Assembly (NCBI RefSeq): GCF_013141915.1
Contig: NZ_SROX01000030.1
Location: 1-42,190, forward strand
DNA: 42,190 nucleotides
Direction: 5' to 3'
Source: Cupriavidus necator
GTDB taxonomy: Bacteria > Pseudomonadota > Gammaproteobacteria > Burkholderiales > Burkholderiaceae
A program made the position numbers and the translations under genes. Positions 6,786 through 15,342 of the stretch are shown piece by piece; within the stretch, counting starts at the first letter, position 1, and each line of letters begins with the position of its first letter. The notes beneath the pieces were generated by a model that did no database searches, had not been told where the DNA came from, and saw only the letters and a program-made list of their open reading frames with translations.

Positions 6786-7831
6786 AAATGGCTGGCATGC
6801 GCCGCGGCCCGTGGCGCGGGAAAGTGATTGCGCTGGGGATCGTGGCGCTGGCCGTGGCGCTTTCTCTCTATGCCTACGAGCGGACCGTGCGGTTTCCCTC
6901 GACCGACGATGCCGCGCTGGACGCGGACCTGATCCACGTCGCGTCGCCGGTAGGCGGCCGCATTGCCCGCATACGGGTGACGGAAAACCAGCGCGTTGCC
7001 AGGGGCGATGTCCTGTTCGAAATCGACCCGGTGCCGTACGGGCTGACCCTGGCCCAGGCACAGGCCGATCTGGAACTGGCCAAGGCAATGCTCGGCACGC
7101 GGCGCCGCAGCATCGGCACCGAGCGCGGCACGGCCTCCGTCGCTGCCGAGCAGATTGCCCGTGCCGAGCAGAACTATGCGCTGACGCAACGTACCGTAGA
7201 GCGCTTGCGGCCACTGGCTGCCGATGGCTATGTGCCGAAGCAGCAGTTGGACCAGGCCGAAGTTGCCAGGCGCGACGCGGCAGTGACGCTGAAGCAGGCG
7301 CAGTTGCAGCAAGCCACCACGGCACAGGCAGTGGGCAATGCGGACGATGCCATGGCCACGGTGCGCGCACGCGAGGCGGCCCTGGCCCTCGCCCAGCGTG
7401 CGCTGGACGATACCGTGGTGCGCGCCGCGTTCGATGGCCGTGTCAGCGGCCTGCGGGTGCTGGCCGGCGAAGTCGTGCTGCCCAACCAGTCGCTGTTCCT
7501 GCTCGTGCATACCGGCGAGTGGTTTGCCATGGCCAATTTCCGCGAGACCCAGCTGGCGGATATCCATATCGGCGACTGCGCCACCGTCTACTCAATGATC
7601 GACCGGCGCACTGCCCTGCGTGGCACCGTGGAGGGCATCGGCGTCGGCATCGGCGACACCGATCGCGTGAATCTTCCGCGCTCCCTGCCCTATGTGCAGC
7701 CGTCGGTGAACTGGGTGCGCGTGGCCCGCCGGTTTCCGGTGCGCATCAAGCTGGCCGAGCCGCCGGAAGCCCTGGCTCGGGTCGGTGCGAGCGCCATCGT
7801 CGAGGTGCGGCATGGCGCAGCCTGCCGCTGA
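6782..7831 (+). CDS. mdtN: MdtN-like membrane-fusion (HlyD/EmrA-type) efflux adaptor
   Basis: A 349-aa periplasmic adaptor anchored by one N-terminal helix (about 14-33). Order of parts: the barrel-sandwich first half with VASPVGGRI and NQRVARGDVLFEIDP, a long Ala/Gln-rich coiled-coil hairpin (about 85-215), the second half with AAFDGRVSGLRVLAGEVV, then a beta-barrel with NFRETQLADIHIGD. It would link the inner-membrane MdtO to the outer-membrane MdtP. The ATG at 6782 is chosen because it overlaps the ytcA stop; the frame stays open far upstream but with no start signal. Cargo is unknown; the E. coli homologue has been linked to resistance to puromycin and similar compounds. Confidence 0.88.
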   Translation: MKMAGMRRGPWRGKVIALGIVALAVALSLYAYERTVRFPSTDDAALDADLIHVASPVGGRIARIRVTENQRVARGDVLFEIDPVPYGLTLAQAQADLELAKAMLGTRRRSIGTERGTASVAAEQIARAEQNYALTQRTVERLRPLAADGYVPKQQLDQAEVARRDAAVTLKQAQLQQATTAQAVGNADDAMATVRAREAALALAQRALDDTVVRAAFDGRVSGLRVLAGEVVLPNQSLFLLVHTGEWFAMANFRETQLADIHIGDCATVYSMIDRRTALRGTVEGIGVGIGDTDRVNLPRSLPYVQPSVNWVRVARRFPVRIKLAEPPEALARVGASAIVEVRHGAACR

Positions 7832-9782
7832 CCAGCGCCGTGCCGTTGCCGAGTTCGGCGCCCTGCTGGCGCCGTTTCCCGGTCGCGCGGCGCTCACCAC
7901 CCGCATTGCGGTGGCCAGCACGCTGACCGTACTGATCGCCGCGATATATGGCACGCCGGAGACCGCGATCTCCGCGTACGTCATCTTTTTCATCAACCGC
8001 GCAGACCGCACCAGCAGCATCGTGCTCAGCCTCGCCATGCTGGTCCTGGTGAGCCTGATCGTCGGGCTGGTGATCGTGCTGGCTGATTTCACGCTCGACA
8101 ACCCCGTGCTGCGCGTGGCATGCATGGCGGTGTTGTCGGCGGGGCTGCTGTTCCTGACCTCCGCCAGCAAGTTGCGGCCGGTGGGCGCGATCGTGGCGAT
8201 GATCGTCGGCTTCGGACTGGATGAACTGGGACTGGTGCCAGCCGGCGAGCTGGCCACGCGCGGCCTGCTGTATGCCTGGCTGATGGTGGCCATCCCGATT
8301 GGCGCCAACGTGGTGGTCAACCTGCTGCTGGGGCCATCGCCACGCCGGCTGGCAGGCGAGCGTCTGGCGCATTGCCTGCGCGTGGCGGCGCGCAGCCTGC
8401 GCGATCCGGCAGCGCAAGGCACCGCGCTGGCGACGGCGTTACGCGATGGGGTCCAGCCCCTGCCCGGCTGGCTCAGGCTGGCCAGGCTCGAAGGCAGCGC
8501 GACTGCGGCTGACGTGCTCGCGCTACGGCAAGCGATGACGTCGACCATGGCCATCCTGATGGCCGTCGATGTCGCCTGGCGGCAGCCTGACGCGCGCTTG
8601 CCCGCCACCTGCGCGGCGATCATCGCCGATACGCTCGATGCCATGGCACGCATGCTCGCCGCCGGCGGCTATCCGGTCGACATCACCCTGGCGCTGCCCG
8701 AGGCCGCGGCCCTGCCGCCGCTGCAGCAAGCGGTGGCAAAGGCGCTGCGCGAGGCCATCGAACACTACGCCGAACCCGCCGCATCGGCGGCACCGGAAGC
8801 GGCGCACAGTACTCCGGCCAGCAAGCCGGGGTTCATGGACCGCGACGCCTTCACTAACCGTTCCCATGTTCACTACGCCCTGAAGACCACCGGCGCTGCC
8901 ATGTTCTGCTACCTGCTCTACCAGCAGTTGAACTGGCCCGGCATCCATACCTGCTTTATTACCTGCTACCTGGTTGCGCTCGGTACGGTGGCGGAATCCG
9001 TGGAAAAACTCGCGCTGCGGCTGGCGGGATGCCTGGCCGGCGCGGCGGCGGGGACCGCGGCCATCGTCTATGTCGTGCCGGCACTGGATTCCGTGACCGG
9101 TTTGCTGGCGCTGGTGTTGGTCGGTACGTGGCTGTCGGCGTGGGTGGCGTCGGGCTCGCCGCGCATCGCGTACGCGGGCTTCCAGGTCGCGTTTGCGTTC
9201 TATCTCTGCGTGATCCAGGGCCCGGGCCCGGGATTCGACCTGACCATCGCCCGGGACCGGGTGATCGGCATCATCATCGGCAACCTGGTGGTGTACCTGG
9301 TGTTCACCAGGATCTGGCCCGTCAGCATCGCCGGCCGCATCGACGCGGCGCTGGCGGCATTGGCAAGCCAGTGGCAGCAGCTGATTGATGCGCACCAGCC
9401 CGCCGCGCGCCGCCAGCATGCCGCCAGCGCCATGGCACTGCAGCGAGATATTGCGCAGGACTTGTCGCTGGCACGTTACGAGCCGGCGTCGGTCGGCCCT
9501 GCGCCGGCGTGGCTGGCGCAGCAATGGCAGCGCCTGAGACTGCTCGACGCGGTGGCGGGCCCCCTGTTCCTGCTGGCGGAACGGTTCCCGGGCGATCCTG
9601 CGATCGCCGCGCGGCTTCGCGCAGTGCGAACCGGCGAGGCACCGCCTGCCGGCGCGCAGCGCGATGCAGCGGCCGGCCCGGACGACGCCACACGCGCCAC
9701 CCTGCTGGCGCTGGTCGATCAATACTTGTCTGAAACGCGCCCGGCCGCGGCGCACGCACCCTCTTCCCATGCGCAAACCTGA
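7812..9782 (+). CDS. mdtO: MdtO-like FUSC-family inner-membrane efflux protein
   Basis: A 656-aa inner-membrane protein of the aromatic acid exporter / fusaric acid resistance (FUSC) type. Two blocks of membrane helices are visible: an N-terminal one (about 35-175, including LVLVSLIVGLVIVLADF) and a second (about 355-510, including CYLLYQQLNWPGIHTCFITC and VIGIIIGNLVVYLVF). They are separated and followed by soluble helical regions, the usual FUSC layout. The ATG at 7812 has GAGGTG 4 nt upstream and overlaps mdtN by 20 bp. In the MdtNOP scheme it is the inner-membrane partner of the adaptor and the outer-membrane factor. Substrate unknown. Confidence 0.88.
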   Translation: MAQPAADQRRAVAEFGALLAPFPGRAALTTRIAVASTLTVLIAAIYGTPETAISAYVIFFINRADRTSSIVLSLAMLVLVSLIVGLVIVLADFTLDNPVLRVACMAVLSAGLLFLTSASKLRPVGAIVAMIVGFGLDELGLVPAGELATRGLLYAWLMVAIPIGANVVVNLLLGPSPRRLAGERLAHCLRVAARSLRDPAAQGTALATALRDGVQPLPGWLRLARLEGSATAADVLALRQAMTSTMAILMAVDVAWRQPDARLPATCAAIIADTLDAMARMLAAGGYPVDITLALPEAAALPPLQQAVAKALREAIEHYAEPAASAAPEAAHSTPASKPGFMDRDAFTNRSHVHYALKTTGAAMFCYLLYQQLNWPGIHTCFITCYLVALGTVAESVEKLALRLAGCLAGAAAGTAAIVYVVPALDSVTGLLALVLVGTWLSAWVASGSPRIAYAGFQVAFAFYLCVIQGPGPGFDLTIARDRVIGIIIGNLVVYLVFTRIWPVSIAGRIDAALAALASQWQQLIDAHQPAARRQHAASAMALQRDIAQDLSLARYEPASVGPAPAWLAQQWQRLRLLDAVAGPLFLLAERFPGDPAIAARLRAVRTGEAPPAGAQRDAAAGPDDATRATLLALVDQYLSETRPAAAHAPSSHAQT

Positions 9783-11310
9783 TCCGCTCGCGCTGCTGCC
9801 GCTGGTGGCGGTGCTGGCCGTGGCCGGCTGTGCCACCGCGTCGCTCGACCTTGCGCCACCGCGGCCCGACCGGCCATGGCAGGCGCCCACCGGCGCGACG
9901 GGCGAAATCGTCGCCGGTGCGCCGGCCGGATCCGCCCCGACGGACTCGCCATCGGACTACGTGCTGCCTGCGAACACGACGCTGGCGACCATCGCCCCGC
10001 CCGTGCCGCTCGATGCCGCGCACGCCTATACGCTGCCCGAGCTGATCGACCTGGCGCAATCGCACAACCCGCTGACCCGGGTGGCCTGGAACGACGCCCG
10101 CAATGCCGCACTGGCCACCGGCATCGCGCGCAGCAGTTATCTGCCGCAGCTTTCGGTGGCGGCCATGGGCGGCTGGCAGAACGGCCGCCTGTCCGGTTCC
10201 ACCGTGCTCGGCCAGGCAGGCACCGACACATCGCGCCACGGTGCGATCTCCGCGGTATCGCTGCAGTGGCTGCTGTTCGATTTCGGCGAGCGCGCGGGCG
10301 TGGTCGAAGCCGCCGAGCAGGCCACGGTGGCGGCGAACATCGCCTTCACTGCCCTGCACCAGCGCATCATCCACGAGGTCAGCGTCGCGTTCTACCGCTA
10401 CCAGGCAGCGCGCGCGCGGATGGCCACGGTCGACCAGGCCACGGCCAATGCCGATGCGGTGCTGACGGCCGCCCGGTCACGCTACCAACGCGGCATCGGC
10501 ACGGTGGTGGAAGTGGCGCAGGCCACCCAGAACCAGGCCCAGACCAGGCTGGCGAAGGTGCAGGCGCAAGGCGCGGAAACCGATGCCTACCTGGGGCTGA
10601 TCAACGCCATCGGCATTTCCCCGCTGTCGAAGCCGCGCATCGCCGGGATGCCGGTGCGGCCGCTGTCGCCGGCGCTGCGCAGTTCGATCGAGCAGATCGT
10701 GGCGCGGGCCATCGCGCAACGACCCGATGTGCTGGGGGCCTACGCCGTGGAGCGCGCCAGCCAGGCCCGCGTGAAGGCGGCCGAAGCGGCGTTCCTGCCG
10801 AAGGTGTTCATGTCGGCGGTGGCCTCGTATGCGTCGGGCGGATCCGCCATCACGGCGATTCCTCCCGTGGGGCAGCAGCCGCCGACGGTCAATCTCAACG
10901 GTTATCGCTACGGCAGCAGCGTATTCCTGGGCGTGACGCTGCCGCTCTATGACGGCGGCATGCGCTCGGCCGTGCTGGCGCAGGCGCGCAACGATGCGGA
11001 CAGCGCATCGGCGAAGCTGACGCGCGCCAAAGAAGACTCGGTGCGCCAGGTGGTGGTCAGCCAGAGCGCGCTGGAATCGAGCCTGGCAGCCTATGACGCC
11101 GCCAGGGCGCTGGCCGACGCTGCGCAGATCACCTATGACGCGGCGTACAACGCCTATCGCCGGGGCGTGGGCACGGTCACCGAGGCCAACCTTGCGCAAA
11201 ACCAGTTGCTGCTGGCGCGCAACGCATCGGCCGATGCCTACAGCGCGGCCTTGACCGCGGCGGCAATGCTGGCGCTGGCCACCGGGGAAATCGGCAAGGG
11301 TGCCAACTAG
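9769..11310 (+). CDS. mdtP: MdtP-like outer-membrane efflux lipoprotein (TolC/OMF family)
   Basis: A 513-aa outer-membrane factor. The N-terminus is a lipoprotein signal with lipobox AVAGC (Cys21). Two OMF repeats follow, rich in Ala and coiled-coil helices. The first has LPELIDLAQSHNPLTRVAW and the WLLFDFGERAG strand; the second has YRYGSSVFLGVTLPLYDGG followed by a long helix. It would form the TolC-like exit duct for MdtN-MdtO. The ATG at 9769 overlaps mdtO by 14 bp, completing an operon in which every junction overlaps. No terminator is obvious just after the gene. Confidence 0.88.
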   Translation: MRKPDPLALLPLVAVLAVAGCATASLDLAPPRPDRPWQAPTGATGEIVAGAPAGSAPTDSPSDYVLPANTTLATIAPPVPLDAAHAYTLPELIDLAQSHNPLTRVAWNDARNAALATGIARSSYLPQLSVAAMGGWQNGRLSGSTVLGQAGTDTSRHGAISAVSLQWLLFDFGERAGVVEAAEQATVAANIAFTALHQRIIHEVSVAFYRYQAARARMATVDQATANADAVLTAARSRYQRGIGTVVEVAQATQNQAQTRLAKVQAQGAETDAYLGLINAIGISPLSKPRIAGMPVRPLSPALRSSIEQIVARAIAQRPDVLGAYAVERASQARVKAAEAAFLPKVFMSAVASYASGGSAITAIPPVGQQPPTVNLNGYRYGSSVFLGVTLPLYDGGMRSAVLAQARNDADSASAKLTRAKEDSVRQVVVSQSALESSLAAYDAARALADAAQITYDAAYNAYRRGVGTVTEANLAQNQLLLARNASADAYSAALTAAAMLALATGEIGKGAN

Positions 11311-11373
11311 CGGGCCACGCTCGGCGCCAGGACGGCAGTTGCGTCCGGCCTGCCGCCCCTGACCAAAGCATCC

Positions 11374-11403
11374 GTGCGCCGGCGCACAGATGGGTGCGCC
11401 GGC
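11374..11403 (+). repeat. Direct repeat GTGCGCCGGC at 20-bp spacing
   Basis: GTGCGCCGGC occurs at 11374-11383 and again at 11394-11403. The first copy is part of a 14-bp perfect palindrome (11374-11387). The 20-bp period equals about two helical turns, as for a regulator binding one DNA face. It lies 75 bp before the glycosyltransferase start. It may be chance in GC-rich DNA. Confidence 0.4.
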
Positions 11404-11477
11404 TGACGGCATGCTGGGACGTCACTTTCCCGTTAGCGGAAGGCCCTGTGCTGTGCATGCCATGGAGCGCAAAGAGG

Positions 11478-12545
11478 ATGAGCCAGCCTGAGCCACCGGA
11501 GGTCGCCCCGCCGCCGCTGCCGGACCTCTTGATCTTCAGCGCCCCGTTCCACCCCTCCGTTGGCGGCATGGAGCGCTTTGCCGAGGACCTGGCGGGGGGA
11601 CTGACCGAGCTCGGCTATCAGGTAGAGTTGGCAACGCGCACGCCGGCCGCCGCCGGGGACGCGCCGACGTACCCCTATCCGGTGACGCGCGTGTCGAGCC
11701 TGGTCGAGCTGGCGCGCGTCATGCTGCGGCATCCGCTGATCGTGTTCGTCGGCCTGACGTTCTACGACGTGTTGCTGGCCACCGCGCTGCGGCGCCGCAT
11801 CGTGCTGACGCATCATGGTCCGTACGACAACTATGGCGAGAAGCGCCGTTTCACCCCAGGCAACGTCAAGCGCTGGATGTCGCGCTTCTACCACAACATC
11901 TGCGTCAGCCGGTACCTGGCCGGATGGCTGCCGGGACAGCCCCTGGTGATTCATAACGGCTATCGCGACGACCTGTTCGCGCCGTCATCCGGGGCGCGCC
12001 CGCCGGGCAGCTTCGCTTTTGTCGGGCGGCTGGTGACCGAGAAAGGCGCTGACCTGCTGCTGCGCAGCTTCGCCAGGCTGCGCGCGCTGCACGCTGACGC
12101 CCGACTGACGGTGATCGGCGACGGGCCGCAGTACGCGATGCTGGTCGCGCTGGCCGCCACCCTGGAGTGCGCCGAGGCGGTGACGTTTGCTGGTGCGCAG
12201 CCGGCCGCGGCCGTGGCGACGATGCTGGCGCAGCATGCCTGCCTGGTGGTGCCGTCGATCGGTTACGAGCCCTTCGGCATCGTCGCGCTGGAAGGCCTCG
12301 CGGCAGGCTGCGAAGTCATCGTCACGCGCCGCGGCGGCCTTCCCGAGGCGGTCGGCGGGTTCGGCTGGGTGGTGGATCCCGCGGTCGACCCGTTGTGCGA
12401 AACCATGCTGGCGGTGCAGGCCGGCGCAACCCGTCGCAGCGAACCCGGCCTGCGGCTGTTCCTGGCCGACCACCAGCGCAAGACCGTTGCGCGCCGGTAC
12501 GCCGAAGCGATCGCGGGCTTCATGCAGCTACGCCGCAAGCGCTGA
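11478..12545 (+). CDS. GT-B glycosyltransferase (GT4-like)
   Basis: A 355-aa cytosolic or membrane-associated retaining glycosyltransferase. The N-terminal Rossmann domain opens with IFSAPFHPSVGGMERFAEDLA, the family's GG(M/A)E acceptor-side motif. The C-terminal domain has FVGRLVTEKGADLLLRSFA and the E-x7-E nucleotide-sugar motif in EPFGIVALEGLAAG. The start is uncertain: ATG at 11478 follows AAAGAGG very closely, while ATG at 11457 (seven codons longer) has GGAAGG about 11 nt before it. Donor and acceptor sugars cannot be read, and no other polysaccharide genes are nearby, so it looks like a stand-alone enzyme. Confidence 0.85.
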   Translation: MSQPEPPEVAPPPLPDLLIFSAPFHPSVGGMERFAEDLAGGLTELGYQVELATRTPAAAGDAPTYPYPVTRVSSLVELARVMLRHPLIVFVGLTFYDVLLATALRRRIVLTHHGPYDNYGEKRRFTPGNVKRWMSRFYHNICVSRYLAGWLPGQPLVIHNGYRDDLFAPSSGARPPGSFAFVGRLVTEKGADLLLRSFARLRALHADARLTVIGDGPQYAMLVALAATLECAEAVTFAGAQPAAAVATMLAQHACLVVPSIGYEPFGIVALEGLAAGCEVIVTRRGGLPEAVGGFGWVVDPAVDPLCETMLAVQAGATRRSEPGLRLFLADHQRKTVARRYAEAIAGFMQLRRKR

Positions 12546-12557
12546 GGCGGCGGCTGG

Positions 12558-12579
12558 CCGGCGCGCTGCTGCGCGCCGG
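12558..12579. terminator. GC-rich hairpin between convergent genes
   Basis: A perfect 9-bp stem, CCGGCGCGC (12558-12566) and GCGCGCCGG (12571-12579), around TGCT. It sits just after the glycosyltransferase stop and 43 bp from the end of the convergent small gene. No T run follows on either strand, so termination strength is uncertain. Confidence 0.4.
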
Positions 12580-12621
12580 TCCTCACGCGCCCAAGCCTGT
12601 CAAGACCGCGGTCAACCGCGT

Positions 12622-12834
12622 CTAGCGCGCGGGCTTGTTCGGCTTGCGGGTTTCACCCTGATGCTGTCTCTGCGGATCTTCGTTCTTGAAGCCGCCATAG
12701 CTGCTCTGCCCGGGATCGGCGCTGCGGCTCTTGATCTGGCTGGCATCCCGGTCCATCCGCGCGCCCGGGTTCTTTTTGTCCGCGCCGGTCTTGCCGGTCT
12801 TGCCTGCTGTCTTTCCACTTGAACCTGGTTTCAT
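12622..12834 (-). CDS. Small hydrophilic Lys/Gly-rich protein of unknown function
   Basis: A 70-aa protein, strongly hydrophilic and basic, with no hydrophobic core and a repeated SGKTAGKTGKTG start, so it is probably disordered. A strong AAGGAG ribosome site lies 6-7 nt before the ATG at 12834, the main reason for calling the gene and this start. It is divergent from nothing close and convergent with the glycosyltransferase. I do not recognise a family; its composition resembles small stress or nucleic-acid-associated proteins, but this is only a comparison. Confidence 0.65.
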   Translation of the reverse strand: MKPGSSGKTAGKTGKTGADKKNPGARMDRDASQIKSRSADPGQSSYGGFKNEDPQRQHQGETRKPNKPAR

Positions 12835-13054
12835 TTCCAACTCCTTGTCGTGACACAGTGTCGGTCTGAGGACCTGCCCCCGGGCCGGCTGACTCCGCCT
12901 TTCAGGAGTCCGCGCTGGCGCCCGGAAGCGAAAACCACGCAACTTTTATTCCACGATCGATCGCGGCGCGCGGTCAACCGTGGCGGCCGTCGCAGAGGGG
13001 CGCCTGCGGTATCGCTGGCAGCAGCATTGCAGAATTTGCCGGCCTCCCCTTCCC

Positions 13055-14302
13055 TCAGGCCAGCTGCAGCAGCCACGCGACCGCCCAGGCCGTGCCGGTC
13101 GACAGCACCAGCCCAAGCGCCACCGGCACCGCAAAGTACGCGCCGCCCGCCGTCGAGGCGACGATCTTGCTGACGGTATTGGCGGTCAACGCCCCCAGCA
13201 CCGGCCATACCGCGGCCGGCGGCTCGACCTTGCCGGCGCCGACCATGGCGCCGATCGAAGTGGCCGCGGCATGCGCGTCGGCAAAGCCGGCGCCCACCGA
13301 CAGCGCCAGCAGCCCCTCGTTGCCGGCCCATGCCTGCGTGGCCGCGCCCACCAGTTGCAGCACGGCAAACAGCAGCGCAAACACCGCCGCGCCGCGCCAG
13401 TCGAAGATCCCGCCGCCGGGCACGCCCTCGGTGCCGCCGCGGGCCTCGTGCCAGGAGCGCCAGAGCCAGATGCTGCCAAAGGCCGCGATCACTGCCAGCC
13501 CCGCCGCCAGCGGCAGCGCCAGCGCCGCCAGCGCGGACAGGCTGGTGGCGCCCAGCAACAGCAGCATCTGCACGTAGGTGGCGACACTCGACAGCAAGGC
13601 CGCCGCCACCGGGCCGTGGATGCGCGCCTCGCTCCGGCGCGACAGCACCGCCATCGCGGCAATGGTGGCGGTGCTGGAGACGAAGCCGCCGAACAGGCCC
13701 GAGATCGGCAGACCCAGGCGGTCGCCGAACAGGCGCGCGCAGACGTGCCCGACCGCGCCGGCCAGCAGCACCAGCAGCACCACCAGCCAGATCGCATGCG
13801 GGTTCCAGGCCTGCAGCGGGCCCATGTAGCGGTCCGGCAGCAGCGGCCAGACGATCAGCGCCGCAGTGGCAAGGATCAGCGCCTCGCTCATTTCCTCGCG
13901 CGTGACCACGCGGCGGGCCAGATGGTGCAGGAAGGACTTGCCATGCAGCAACAGCACCACCACCGTGGCCAGCGCTGCCGCCAGCGCCGGATGGCTCGCC
14001 GCCAGCGCGCCCAGCAGCAGCGTCAGCAGCAGCGCGAATTCCGTGGTCAGGCCGCTGTCGTGGCCGGCCGAGCGGTGGTAGCTCACCGCCGTCAGCATGG
14101 CCGCGCCCAGCAGCATGACCGGCAGCACCAGCGCCGACGGCAGTATCGCGCTGGCCACGCCCGCCAGGCTGGCCAGCGCGAAGGTGCGCAGCCCGGCCGG
14201 GGCTTCGCTGCTGCCGTCGGCCGCCTGGCTGCGCTCGCGCTCCAGCCCGATCGCGAGTCCGATGCCCAACGCCACCGATGCGGAAATGATCAAGGGGTCC
14301 AT
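13055..14302 (-). CDS. MgtC/SapB N-terminal plus DUF4010 membrane protein
   Basis: A 415-aa polytopic inner-membrane protein. Residues 1-135 match the MgtC/SapB module: it opens with ALGIGLAIGLERERS, the hallmark Gly-rich helix with the GLERE motif, followed by FALASLAGV. The remainder (about 165-415), with roughly eight more helices including GLPISGLFGGFVSSTATIAA, matches DUF4010. No transported solute is proven for this family. The start at 14302 is placed at the MgtC-type N-terminus; the ribosome site is weak, and the frame stays open upstream only as a shadow of the methyltransferase gene. The two minus-strand genes are 119 bp apart and may be separate units. Confidence 0.85.
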   Translation of the reverse strand: MDPLIISASVALGIGLAIGLERERSQAADGSSEAPAGLRTFALASLAGVASAILPSALVLPVMLLGAAMLTAVSYHRSAGHDSGLTTEFALLLTLLLGALAASHPALAAALATVVVLLLHGKSFLHHLARRVVTREEMSEALILATAALIVWPLLPDRYMGPLQAWNPHAIWLVVLLVLLAGAVGHVCARLFGDRLGLPISGLFGGFVSSTATIAAMAVLSRRSEARIHGPVAAALLSSVATYVQMLLLLGATSLSALAALALPLAAGLAVIAAFGSIWLWRSWHEARGGTEGVPGGGIFDWRGAAVFALLFAVLQLVGAATQAWAGNEGLLALSVGAGFADAHAAATSIGAMVGAGKVEPPAAVWPVLGALTANTVSKIVASTAGGAYFAVPVALGLVLSTGTAWAVAWLLQLA

Positions 14303-14421
14303 GCCATATGCCCGAGGTTGCAGTCGTCGTGAAGCCTGGCGGATGCCTGTGACGACAGTATCGGTGCAGGCGACGATTTGCGCACCCCTTGAGCGAGCCT
14401 TGTGGACCGGTGCGCGATGCT

Positions 14422-15249
14422 TCAGCCCGCGGGCGCGACTACCATGACCACATGCGCCTGCATGGGGCCGGCCAGCGGGCCGGCGCCATAGGCCTGTACC
14501 AGCGCCTGCTCGCAGTGGTCGGTCGCGCGCGCCAGGGCGTCGGGCCCGCGCGCCTCCAGGTCGGTGCGCAGCGGCGTGCCCTGGCAGAATGCCACGGCGG
14601 GGATACGCGCGGCGGCTGCGTGGCTGGTTTCGGTGACGGTCTCGAACACCGCGCCCGCGGTGAATCCGCCCGCGCGCAGGTCTTGCTCGATGGCGGCCTG
14701 GCTGTGGTAGCCGTGCGGGATGCGGACCATGAAATCGGGCGGCGCGTCGGGAAACAGCGCAGCGAGCGCCGCGGTGATGTCGCGCGCAAATGCGTTGAAC
14801 GCGATCCGGTCCCACACGTTGAACACCAGCGTGCCGCCTGGCACCAGCACGCGGCGGGCCTCGGCGAACGCCCTGCCCTTGTCGGGGAAGAACATCGCGC
14901 CGAACTGGCATGCCACCAGGTCGAAGCTGGCGTCGCCGAACGGCAGCTGCATGGCGTCGGCCTCGCGCCATTGCACCGGGCGCGTGGTGCCCGCGGCTTG
15001 CGCGCGCGCCAGCATCGGTGCATTGAGGTCGGTGGCGACGACCAGGGTGTCCGCCGCCAGGCGGAGCGCGAGTTCCCGGGTCAGCACGCCGGTGCCGGCG
15101 GCCAGCTCCAGCACCCGCCGCGGCCGCAGCGCGGCGATGCGCCGCCCCAGGTCGGCGGCATAGGGCGCAAAGATCATCGGCACCATCAGGGTCTCATAAA
15201 CCTCGGGAATCGCCCCCGCAAAGACTTTGTCCTGGTGTTGCATGCCCAT
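14422..15249 (-). CDS. Class I SAM-dependent methyltransferase
   Basis: A 275-aa cytosolic methyltransferase of the Methyltransf_11/25 type. Motif I, ELAAGTG (about 48-54), binds the SAM methionine side, and the acidic residue after strand 2 is in VVATDLN. Motif IV-like FDLVACQFGAMFFPDKGRAF and the VLVPGGTLVFNVWD strand follow, as in UbiE-like enzymes. The ATG at 15249 has GGGGAGGA 8 nt upstream; an ATG two codons later is also possible. Its acceptor cannot be predicted: it stands alone between the MgtC/DUF4010 gene and the porin gene. Confidence 0.88.
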   Translation of the reverse strand: MGMQHQDKVFAGAIPEVYETLMVPMIFAPYAADLGRRIAALRPRRVLELAAGTGVLTRELALRLAADTLVVATDLNAPMLARAQAAGTTRPVQWREADAMQLPFGDASFDLVACQFGAMFFPDKGRAFAEARRVLVPGGTLVFNVWDRIAFNAFARDITAALAALFPDAPPDFMVRIPHGYHSQAAIEQDLRAGGFTAGAVFETVTETSHAAAARIPAVAFCQGTPLRTDLEARGPDALARATDHCEQALVQAYGAGPLAGPMQAHVVMVVAPAG

Positions 15250-15342
15250 GGCCCGGTCCTCCCCTGTGCGGCCCGGCGGTAAAGTCGCCGGGGTTGCCTG
15301 ACTGGGTGTAGGACACATCGCAGGCAATGTAAACCGCGCCCG

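Noticed and set aside
8523..9890. 455-aa antisense frame across mdtO and the start of mdtP
   Set aside because: Composition is His/Arg/Gln-rich as expected for the reverse of GC-rich coding DNA. The plus-strand genes have clear domains.
12950..13054. CGATCGATCG palindrome near 12954 as an operator
   Set aside because: Simple repeat of a four-base word in a gap without a divergent promoter; nothing else supports function.
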